NCBI RefSeq assembly: GCF_022682495.2
Contig: NC_071390.1
Location: forward strand, 171,393,220 to 171,457,219
Length of the DNA: 64,000 nt
Source: Desmodus rotundus
Lineage: Eukaryota > Chordata > Mammalia > Chiroptera > Phyllostomidae
Reading direction: 5' to 3'
Shown here: piece by piece, positions 56,156-64,000 of the stretch
Layout: the number at the start of each line of letters is the position of its first letter
How positions within the stretch are numbered: position 1 is the first letter of the stretch
Position numbers and translations under genes: made by a program
Notes under the pieces: generated by a model
What the model was told of the DNA's origin: nothing
Database searches by the model: none
Seen by the model: only the letters and a program-made list of their open reading frames with translations

Positions 56156-56280
56156 CAGAGTTTTCAAAGTGCAATATCTGGAACCCTCAAAATTTTCTAG
56201 GGTTCAAGAAAAATAATGTTGGGGATAAGTTTTAAGCCATCCAGGTGTTTCCTTTACAAAACAAATATTGAGAACCACTG
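56156..56280. mobile_element. Short hAT-type relic
   Basis: Ends CAGAGTTTTCAAAGTG and TTGAGAACCACTG form hAT-like terminal inverted repeats around 125 bp of sequence with AACCCTCAAAATTTTCTAGGG. No 8-bp duplication seen. The subfamily is not named. Confidence 0.55.
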
Positions 56281-56295
56281 GCCTAGAATCTACTG

Positions 56296-56873
56296 TATGA
56301 GGGGGGAGCCCCCAAAACAGAATTACTTTCTGGAGGGTGGGCACTTGTAGGACAGGCTTTCCCCACTCAGTGATTGTTCTAGGAACCCATCTGTATCAGT
56401 GTACCAGCTGGCGTTGTTGTGAGAGGTTGCGTTCAGCTTGCGTGATTTTTTTTTGAAGAGTGTTTCAACGCATTTGCCGGTTTCATGATGAGTGAGTATG
56501 AGCACACCTGCCCACAATGCACTGAGTGTTCAGCAGTTTTTGACCAAAAACTGCATGACCCCCATGCTGCACCCTTCCAATTCACCGGATCTCACTCTGA
56601 GCAAATTTTTTGTTCGTTTTCCTGGAAGAAAAATGTCCTCAAAGGGAAACATTTTGCCAATGTGGAAGAGGTGAAACAAAAACAGCAAACGCTCTAAAAG
56701 GCATCAACGCCAACGAGTTCAAAAACTGTTTTTTGAGCAGTGGAAAAAATGTCTCGATTGGCATATTGCATCACATGGAGAGTACTTTGAAAGTGACTGA
56801 AGTTTAAATATGTAAGAGTAAATACACAAGTTTTTATAAATAAATTCTGGGTTTCGGGGGGGTACCCCTCGTA
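56296..56873 (+). mobile_element. Mariner copy C, internally deleted, different family
   Basis: 578-bp element with both ends: TATGAGGGGGGAGCCCCC at 56296-56313 and GGTACCCCTCGTA at 56861-56873, inverted to each other. TG precedes it (a likely mutated TA) and TA follows (56874-56875). Inside, a short 5' block leads straight into the transposase C-terminal part: TPAHNALSVQQFLTKN (second Asp region, Asp itself replaced), NSPDLTLSKFF (third Asp) and FEQWKKCLDWHIASHGEYFESD in shifted frames. The HTH and first catalytic region are missing. Its ends differ from copies A and B, so it is a separate mariner family. Confidence 0.9.
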
Positions 56874-56875
56874 TA

Positions 56876-57271
56876 AAACCCAGTACTGTGGCAGCTGATA
56901 TCCTCCAAAATCTGTCCTGTAGCTGGTTTTCCAAGGTCATTTCAAACCAGCCCACTCCCTGCTTACTGACAAGCCAGAGGCTCCTTTGCACCATGCTCTC
57001 CAAGGCCTGTGTTTTCTTCACCCTGTCTTTTCACTTGTACTGTTGAGTTCCTGGTGTCCCTGTGAAGCTGTTGGAGTCACCTTCTAATGCTCAGGCTGTT
57101 AAACCACACCAGAGGTTCTGACTGCCCAATATCCAGCCTTCTGGCACCAAGAAAAAAGATTTTGAACCATAGGGCTGCACAATTTAGGATTGTTTGGGAG
57201 TTCAGTTGTTCTGGGGTATGAGTATTGAGGTTACCCTAATGCTCATCCTTCAAACAAATCCTTTTATAAAT
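56876..57271. other. Unique sequence
   Basis: Nothing I can name; CCAGAGGTTCTGACTGCCC near 57108 is only suggestive of a MER-type relic. Confidence 0.45.
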
Positions 57272-57502
57272 GTTACATTTTTTAATTTATTTTATTTTTG
57301 ATTTTAGAGAGAGGGGAAGGATGGGAGAAAGAGAGGGTGAGAGGCATCGATGTGAGAGAGAGACAGTAATTGGTTTGCCTTCCATATGTGCTCCAGGGGA
57401 GCAAACCTGCAGTGCAGGCGTGTGCCCTCCCTGCGAATTGAACGTCACCTTTCCGTCTGCGGGATGATGATGCCCCACCAAATGAGCCACACTGACTGGA
57501 GA
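57272..57502 (-). mobile_element. VES-type SINE, antisense
   Basis: Complement of tail TTTAATTTATTTTATTTTTG, AGAGAGAGGGGAAGGATGGG, GAGAGGCATCGATGTGAGAG, TAATTGGTTTGCC, then GAATTGAACGTCACCTTTCCG and head complement GAGCCACACTGACTGGAG. Diverged. A target duplication is not certain. Confidence 0.88.
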
Positions 57503-57599
57503 CATATTTCATTTTTGAGGTCTCTAATAATAGTTGATTACCTCATCCTCTATAAATTCCAAAGAAGTCAGCATAGTAGAGCAAAAATGTTAAAATTAA

Positions 57600-57780
57600 A
57601 TTAAAAAGTATGGGCTTTGGAGTTCAATAGTTCTATAATTGGTCAATAGGGCAGTCACCTACCACCTATATGCTTTTGTACATGTGTTAATAACTTAACC
57701 TCATTTACCTCAGTGTCCTTTCCCCTGAAATGGACATACTGTCTCCAGGTTGTTATGAAGATAAATTATAGAATTCTGAT
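57600..57780 (-). mobile_element. MIR SINE, antisense
   Basis: GTATGGGCTTTGGAGTTCAATAG, TGTTAATAACTTAACCTCATTTACCTCAGTG, CTGAAATGGACATACTG and GGTTGTTATGAAGATAAATTATA fit antisense MIR. Confidence 0.75.
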
Positions 57781-57947
57781 TTTTATTTTATATGTGTCTC
57801 CGCATTATTAATGTACAATAGGTTCCTGCTCCCAGTCGATGATCAGAAAATGCTAGCTAAACTCTTATTAATTAAATAAGTGGATAAGATGTTTGAAATA
57901 CTTCATCAAATTCCCTTGGAAGTATTTCCTTTGCGGTTGCGTTGCCA

Positions 57948-58100
57948 CCTGTTTTGGGCTAAGTTATGGCCTCCAAAAATTAACCAGCCTTACCTCAGCA
58001 AGTGACTGTATTTGGGTATTTAAAGAGGCAATTAAGTTAAAATCAGGTCATTAGGGTGGGTCTTAATTTGACTGATATCCTTATAAGAATAGGAGATTAG
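57948..58100 (+). mobile_element. MLT1-type LTR 5' fragment, sense
   Basis: TTATGGCCTCCAAAAATTAACC, GACTGTATTTGGGTATTTAAAGAGGCAATTAAGTTAAAATCAGGTCATTAGGGTGGG and TGATATCCTTATAAGAATAGGAGA match the MLT1 5' region. The 3' remainder is missing. Confidence 0.85.
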
Positions 58101-58164
58101 TTTTCAGCTAACATGATGTTTTACATTGGTCATCATCTATTAGACGTATTGTGAATAAGGCTGT

Positions 58165-58390
58165 CTAAATATATTCATCCACTGATTTATGCAAAAACAT
58201 ACTTATTGTGTATCTACTATGTGCTTGGGGCTGGGATACATGATAAACTTAGTTCTTGCCCTGTAAAAATGTTTTATTAATAAAAAATAAGCATTAATCC
58301 AAACAATGCATACTTATTTAATTTATAAATATAATGAGTGCTACTTTGGAAATGTACAGGAGATTATAAAATAACAAAAAGAACTAAAAG
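58165..58390 (-). mobile_element. L2 3' end, antisense
   Basis: TATTGTGTATCTACTATGTGCTTGGGGCTGGGATACATGATAAAC, then TTAGTTCTTGCCCTG and AATAAGCATTAATCCAAACAATGC match antisense L2. Confidence 0.7.
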
Positions 58391-58995
58391 TTTATTTTAA
58401 TGACAAAATTTACTTTCTTAGCCAGTTAACGTACTTAATCTGATAAAAAGTTAATATTCTGCACAACATATATGCAATTCAACATTTTTGTTTTCCCATT
58501 TTACACTCATCATGTACCCAAGTTACATCATGAACTCTATTTAAATTACTGTATCAAGGACCTATATTTTTGTTAACTTGGTAATAATGCCTTTATTCAT
58601 CTTTATAATACTGCTTTGGGCAGAACTTTGCTAAGATCCATAAATTACATTGAAGACTGTTTTAAGCAGGTCACTCAGATGTTCATTTGGTTAATAAGAG
58701 GCAGACCGGAATATTTTTGCCTTTCCTGCTCATTTATATCAAAAGAACATCAGGAGAAAATTACCCCCCGGCCTTGTAGGGTATGCCTGGCATATTATAA
58801 TTACATATCGAGACTTTGCCAGGTTTGGGGAATGGGGACCAAAGTCAGTTCATGGGTATGTCTGTGTGTGTGAGTATGTGTGTGAGTATGTGTGTGTCTG
58901 GAATTGTTTCAGTTATGAAATACTTTATTACACACTCTAAATGAACAACTAAGTTCTCTTTTAAGTGCAAAATAGCAGAGAAGGCCATGTGGTAC
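58391..58995. other. Unique sequence with TG tract
   Basis: (TGTGTGAGTA)n-like tract at 58858-58897. No gene recognised. Confidence 0.5.
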
Positions 58996-58999
58996 AGTA

Positions 59000-59230
59000 A
59001 AAAGATTAAGGAAATTGAAATATTTCAGAACTAAATTCAAAGCTGGGTTCAAACAGTCATTAAACATAGGTTTGTAGGTAAATTACTCTATCTGAGGTTC
59101 CATATTAATCTTCTTACCTGAATATGCCTTTGTCTATATGTGATAAAGAGAATGAAAGCTACTTCTTAGTGTCAACATAGAATTCAGTGAGTAAATAATC
59201 TAAAGTCTACACAATGCCTGGAACATAATG
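59000..59230 (-). mobile_element. MIR SINE, antisense
   Basis: AAATTCAAAGCTGGGTTCAAACAG, GTAGGTAAATTACTCTATCTGAGGTTCC and CACAATGCCTGGAACATAATGAGTACACAAT follow antisense MIR at both ends. The middle is diverged. Confidence 0.65.
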
Positions 59231-59940
59231 AGTACACAATCTGACAAGATTATTACTATAACTAACCTCTACATACACATTCAAATTGAAGACAACAGTG
59301 AAATCAAAGACAATATGAAGGTACCTAAGGCTGGAGGGTATTCTGATTTTCTTCTGAAGTTAAATTTCTGGTGTAGCACAGATGAAAAGAATAGCAGATG
59401 TTCATTTCTGAATTTCGTAGTCTTTAAACCATTGACAAAAATGTCTCATCGAGTACTAAAAATATTGAAGTGAATCAAGATGCTGGATCTAGTCTATCAC
59501 AGTTAAATTAGTAGCACAATTATTCAAGGCTTTTTGAAGACATCCAACTGTGTTCTTCAAATGTGGACACAATATCCAATTTACAGAGTACAGCGAGAGC
59601 ACCACAATTGACAGAAACTCTAAAAATGCTTAATATTTATCTGAGATGTCAAATATGACAGACTGAGAGTCATTTTCTATAAAATGATAAGATCCAATGT
59701 GTTGAAATTATATAACTAAGCATAGCAGATGAACTAATTTAAAATTACATAAAGGAATGTTTGCGATGGTTCTGTAGTATTCCCAGGTCTCTGGACATGT
59801 GGACACATGAAAAGTTAAATTTAAAAAACTTCCTGTATTTATTCATTTTGGCAAGAAATAAAAACGTGTAGGGAGTCTTCTTTACATCTTAATATTTGTT
59901 CATGAAAAGTGAAAAAGTATTCTCATTTATTTTTTCATAC
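59231..59940. other. AT-rich unique sequence
   Basis: No repeat or coding signal that I can support. Confidence 0.5.
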
Positions 59941-59944
59941 ATAC

Positions 59945-60200
59945 GTTTATTCATTAATTTATTTCATAAACACATATTGAGCACATAATGGTCAGAGCCA
60001 TTAGTGTGATGGATATAACAATGACCCATTCTTGCTGCTGACGACTTGATGGGCGTTCCACATAAAGACTCATAATTACGGTAAAAACAAATCTTACAGG
60101 ACTAATAAAGATGAAATGATCAATGCACCATAGATGAATCACAGAAGATTTTTCAGAGGAGGTAATCTATATACTGAATCTTTTATCGAGAGGAGAAGTA
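59945..60200 (-). mobile_element. L2 3' fragment, antisense
   Basis: TTTATTTCATAAACACATATTGAGCACATAATGGTCAGAGCC, then GATATAACAATGACCC, and CACAGAAGATTTTTCAGAGGAGGTAAT are antisense L2. Confidence 0.65.
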
Positions 60201-60439
60201 TGGCTGCAGGAGAAAGAGGAGGAGGAGAAAGCTATGACAGTCAGAATACAAAAGCATACTCATGTGCTAAGGCAAGGAGCAATTGCACGCATGGCACTTA
60301 GTGTGCGGTGATGGTAGGTGGTGGTGTAGATTGATCAAGGCAGATTGGGACGATGTTGTGATGATGGCCCCTGTATGCCAATCCAAAGAGGTGGTCTTGC
60401 CTTATAGTCTCCCTTCCCACAGCCTCCCACACTATCCAT

Positions 60440-60565
60440 GGAGCACTGACTACGTGCCAACCACTGTGCTAAAAAATATATCGACTTATGTAATGCTAGT
60501 AACAACTGTACGGCAAGTACTAACATTAACCCATGCAAACCCGGACATTTGAAACTTAAGAAGAT
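60440..60565 (+). mobile_element. MIR SINE 5' part, sense
   Basis: GAGCACTGACTACGTGCCAACCACTGTGCTAAAAAATATATCGAC, TAATGCTAGTAACAACTGTACGGCAAGTACTAACATTAACCC match the MIR first half. Confidence 0.8.
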
Positions 60566-60610
60566 TAAGTATTTGTGGTTGAATTCAAATTATAGGACCT
60601 ACATTGAGGT

Positions 60611-60925
60611 GTGTGTACTACCTACTGTCGAGTCAACTCTCACTCCTGCTGACCCTAAGAATGAATGGTGTCCACGATGTCCTGTGCTCCTCGCCTCTGC
60701 TCGGCTCCTGCACTCTCATGCCCATGGCTTCTTTTATGGAGTGCATCCACCTCATGTATAATCTTCCTCTTTTCCTGCTGCCTTCCATTTTCCCAGCGTT
60801 AGCGCTTTTTCCAAGGAACCCTGCTTTCCTCTGATGTGCCTGGAAGGAGGACAGCTTCCATTTTGCCATTTTTGCTTCCAGTGATGTTTCAGACTTAATT
60901 TGTGCTAGAACCCACATTCATAGCC
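60611..60925 (-). mobile_element. RTE-type LINE 3' end, antisense
   Basis: On the - strand a 94-codon frame (60633-60917) shows ETSLEAKMAKW at its start and GSRKRGRLYMRWMHSIKEA later, parallel to GRPDMRWAGSIKEA in the copy at 41625-42320. It ends with RVSRSES near the 3' terminus, followed by a GTACACACACC-type tail. It is a 5'-truncated copy of the same RTE family with insertions and losses. Confidence 0.75.
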
Positions 60926-61215
60926 TACATGTTATATATGTTTCCAAAATGATTGTTGGTATAAAAGAAGAAAGTTAAATATAAACAGAGGAAAATAAAA
61001 ACACAATGACATCAATGAAATTTTATCTGATTGGACACTTAACAATTAACATAGGGACATGAATTCTTTATGCTATAAAGGAATTATAGATTAGAAGGGG
61101 AAGGGATTGGAAGCCTATCATGTGGGAGCGGACTAAAATTCACAAGAGTAAAATGAAGAGTCCCAGGAAGGACTAATATGCTAAATTAGTTATAAAAGCA
61201 CTGTCAAGTTCTGAA
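60926..61215. other. AT-rich unique sequence
   Basis: Nothing recognised. Confidence 0.5.
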
Positions 61216-61292
61216 TCAATGTTTATGAGAGAGGTGAACAGAAATCCCTGTTTTTGGGATTTCTGCTCAATGTTTATGAGCAGAAATCCCTG
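61216..61292. repeat. Complex inverted and direct repeat
   Basis: TCAATGTTTATGAG occurs at 61216-61229 and 61267-61280. CAGAAATCCCTG occurs at 61239-61250 and 61281-61292. Between them lies the inverse, GGGATTTCTG (61256-61265). GGGATTTCTGCTCA (61256-61269) and TGAGCAGAAATCCC (61277-61290) form a perfect 14-bp hairpin with a 7-nt loop. Confidence 0.95.
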
Positions 61293-61695
61293 GTCTAACT
61301 TGGCAGGGTGTAACAGCAAATTCTCAAAGTCCTTTAAAGATAGTATTTTAATATCTGGCTACTCATTTTTCTTGAAGGAAATGATTTTATGTGTTTATAT
61401 TTTCAAATACTTACTATTCAACATATTATTGAATACCATTTGATATCTGCATTATTGAATAGTTGTCTATTTTTCTACTCAACAAGATCAAATACATAGA
61501 GGGTCTGGACCCTCTGTGGCTCTGATTTAGGAACAACTAGTTTTGGTTCTGAGTTGTGAGTGAAGTTCAACTTTGTTACATGTGTTTTTTTTAATATTAT
61601 TTTTTAATCAGAAGTTGCTCATGTCACGTTCTTACAGCAGTCTATACTCACATGTTTAAGTCATATCATGTTAACTAAAATTACTTCAAGCAAAG
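61293..61695. other. Unique sequence, nothing recognised
   Basis: No repeat or coding signal that I can support. Confidence 0.5.
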
Positions 61696-61699
61696 AAAG

Positions 61700-62045
61700 T
61701 CATGCCAAGTTCAACATCAAAATATTCTCCACCCATAATTGAAGTCATCCAGAGTTCCATTAGAAGGGTTATGGAGTTAATTAAGAGTGGAGCCTTCATG
61801 AATGGACTTAGTGCTCTTATGAAACCAGCTTCAGAGATATCTCTTGCCCCTTTCACGATGTGAAGACAGAGAGAGAAGGTACCACCTAGGAAGCAAGAAC
61901 AGGGTCTTTACCAGAACACAATGTACTCATGCCTTGGTCTTGCTCTTCCAACCTCTAGCCTCCAGAATTGTGAGGAATAAGTTTCTGTATTTCATAAACC
62001 ACCTAGTCTGTGGTATTTTGTTACAGCGGTGCGAAAAGACCAAGA
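61700..62045 (+). mobile_element. MaLR-type LTR (MLT1/MST group), sense
   Basis: AGTTAATTAAGAGTGGAGCC, CTTGCCCCTTTCACGATGTGAAGACAGAGAGAGAAGG, CTTGGTCTTGCTCTTCCAACCTCTAGCCTCCAGAATTGTGAGGAATAAG, ACCTAGTCTGTGGTATTTTGTTACAGC and GCGAAAAGACCAAGA match a MaLR LTR 3' half with the terminus nearly complete. Confidence 0.88.
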
Positions 62046-62229
62046 TGCCATCTTTACCTCAGGCCTCAGCAACGTTCATGTGTGATATTTTGGTTTCTGA
62101 TATATGAATCAGATATGAGAACTGGGATCGATTCATAAATAAATACTCATAAAATCATACATACTATTTTTCTATGAGTCATTCTGTAAATGCAAAACAT
62201 CTCTTTATAGAGTATTTGTTAAAAGTCTA

Positions 62230-62480
62230 AACTCTATGGACCAATTATTTAATACTTCTCAGTTTAATTTTCTTCTGTAAAATTGAGTTAATAATTGTAT
62301 GGATTAAATGAGATAACTCCTTTAACAGACAAAACACAGTGCCTAGAAAAAACACAGTAACTATTTTAATTATCTTTATTATAATAGTTATATCTCTGAA
62401 CCTCAATTTCCTCATTGGTTTGAAAAATGCAGTGATACATATCTGTGAGCATTCCAGGAGCTATGTACACATATTCTGAG
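62230..62480 (-). mobile_element. MIR fragments, antisense (two pieces)
   Basis: First piece: GTTTAATTTTCTTCTGTAAAATTGAGTTAATAATTG...TGGATTAAATGAGATAACTCC...ACACAGTGCCTAG (62255-62360). Second: TCTGAACCTCAATTTCCTCATTGGTTTGAAAAATGCAGTGATAC (62394-62440). Two overlapping antisense copies of the same region imply two insertions. Confidence 0.7.
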
Positions 62481-64000
62481 TCCAGGGTCCAGGGTCCAGT
62501 GCCTTGGGATTTCTGATTTCTTTTAACCAAGTAATTTGAAAAAGAAACCAGTAGCATTCCATTAACACACAACAGAGAAAAACTATTGTGTAGCCAGGAG
62601 ACAGGATTGAAAATAAAGTTAAAACTCAGACATTCAGGCAGGAAACAGTAGCCTGACTAGAGAGAAGAGAATCAGGTAGTTGGTGGAAGTGAGAACAAGT
62701 ATTGGACTAGGGAATGCAGTGAGAGGAGGGAATTTCATTTAAAAAAAGGGATCTGTGTGCACCGTTAAAGATGGAAATCAACCTAATTCCTTCAGATATG
62801 CTGGTAGGATTTTGGCAGCATTTATTTTGAATAGTTGGGGAAAGTATAAAGAGTGTGGCTTAAAAAAACCTATGGATATATTACTGAAAGCCCAACCATC
62901 CCATATTGTCATCCAAAAGAAAATATCAATAAGACTACCTCCTTTAAAAACCGTTCTAATGTTCTATTGGGAATTTAGACCTATTTTAGAAATACATCAA
63001 ACCTGCTATAGCCTCTTCCATAGATGAACTTTTTCAAATATTTAGCTTCAGATGACTTCTAAAATTTACTGGTAAATGGAATTCCCAAGTCCAGAGTAAC
63101 CTTTAGCACATTCACTTTGGAAGTTTGAAGAAGACACCCACTGAGCAAGTTCAAATTCTGTTCAATAATAACAAAACATGATTATCTGCTATCTAAAAAA
63201 AATACTTTGTATGTTTATTTTTATCCTTTTTTATATAAAGGGTATCTAGTATATTGGGACATCAAAAACCTCATAAAGGTCATTTAATAAATAAATAAAA
63301 ATTCTAGTATCTAGTTTTATTTTGAAAATGACATAGAACAAGTAACCAGGGGAAAATATTTAGCATGAGAGAAAACCCAAACCTCTCAAAAATAATCTAC
63401 AATACACTTGGAAACTTAGAAAAAACATTGGTATTAGTCTGTATATGTGCCAAAGGACACAGAAGAAAAACAATTTTAAAATACTGTTGAAGTATTTTAG
63501 GCTTTTAACGAATATCAAATCATTATGTATCTGTAGTATGTGTGTGTAGAGAGGTGTTACAAAGATATTTGCTAATAATTATAAAGACAAATCCTTGTTT
63601 ATAATCACAAATTATTAAATAAAATAAATTAAGTTAAAGTGACATAGAACAGATCAGGATATAAAATTGTTTGAAATAACTGATCTGCCTGGAAAAATGC
63701 TTTCTTCTGTTTTAAGAGTTATTTTCAATATTCCCTTCTCGGTGGGACGTTCTCTGAGTTATATATTCAGTCTTTACACTGTGTTGATCGTTTGGGCTAT
63801 TAAACGTTCCAGTTTTCCTTTTCTAAACACGTTGTGCTCCCCACTCCCTCTGAAGGTAAGTGTGCTCATATGTCTTGTTGGGACCAGTGAAACATAAGAG
63901 GAAGTGAAATGTGTCAGTTCCAGGTAGAAGCTTTAGGCTGCGGTGTGTGCTTTGGCACGTATGCCCAGTCCTGGTGATTATTAGAGCATGTGTCAACATT
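62481..64000. other. AT-rich unique sequence to window end
   Basis: No repeat family, RNA gene or protein-like frame recognised. The 90- and 76-codon frames (62755-63027, 63667-63897) have no domains. Confidence 0.5.

Overview
The window looks like non-coding nuclear DNA from a bat, probably a yangochiropteran. The taxon call rests on seven copies of a tRNA-derived SINE of the VES type. These carry a GCCCTGGCTGG head, a tRNA-like A box and B box, a CT-rich body with TTTCTCTCCC, and an A-rich AAATAAATAAA tail. VES SINEs are known from bats. Two L1 3' ends share an unusual tail (TGTAATTGAATAACAATAAAAAT) that fits bat L1. I found no exon, no processed gene copy with a recognisable protein, no tRNA or rRNA gene, no CRISPR array and no bacterial-type operon. 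All open frames are short (longest 156 codons) and none resembles a host protein. The only protein-like frames are broken transposase and reverse-transcriptase remnants. The best reading is an intergenic or intronic stretch made of layered transposable elements in AT-rich unique sequence.

Layout. 0-5 kb: a possible solo LTR (359-1118), L2 and MIR fragments. 5.4-6.7 kb: a stack of three elements, with an L2 tail holding a Tigger-type DNA transposon followed by an internally deleted mariner. 7.7-12 kb: MLT1 LTRs, L2, MIR and old L1 3' ends. 12-19 kb: mostly unique sequence with MIR and L2. 19-30 kb: L2, a 58-bp L1 insertion with a perfect 16-bp target-site duplication, three VES SINEs, a hAT-type element, two MLT1 LTRs and a second young L1 end. 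30-41 kb: sparse MIR and L2. 41-47.5 kb: an RTE-type LINE fragment, AT-rich microsatellites, an old L1 and a second internally deleted mariner. 50-57.5 kb: a VES SINE inserted inside another VES SINE, two more VES copies, L1, L2, a short hAT relic and a third mariner deletion derivative of a different family. 57.5-64 kb: MIR, MLT1, L2 and a second RTE fragment.

The elements form a readable time series. The oldest are MIR and L2, followed by MLT1, Tigger, hAT and old L1, then mariner and RTE, then VES and the youngest L1 ends. No genes work together here. The signals most worth checking are: (1) three mariners that each keep both ends but lost different internal parts of the transposase; (2) the nested SINE pair with both duplications visible; (3) four perfect 12-14 bp inverted repeats with short loops, one inside a complex local duplication, which look like replication template-switch scars; (4) the minimal 58-bp L1 insertion. 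I saw no convincing new biological system. Names of repeat subfamilies come from memory of consensus sequences and were not checked against a library.
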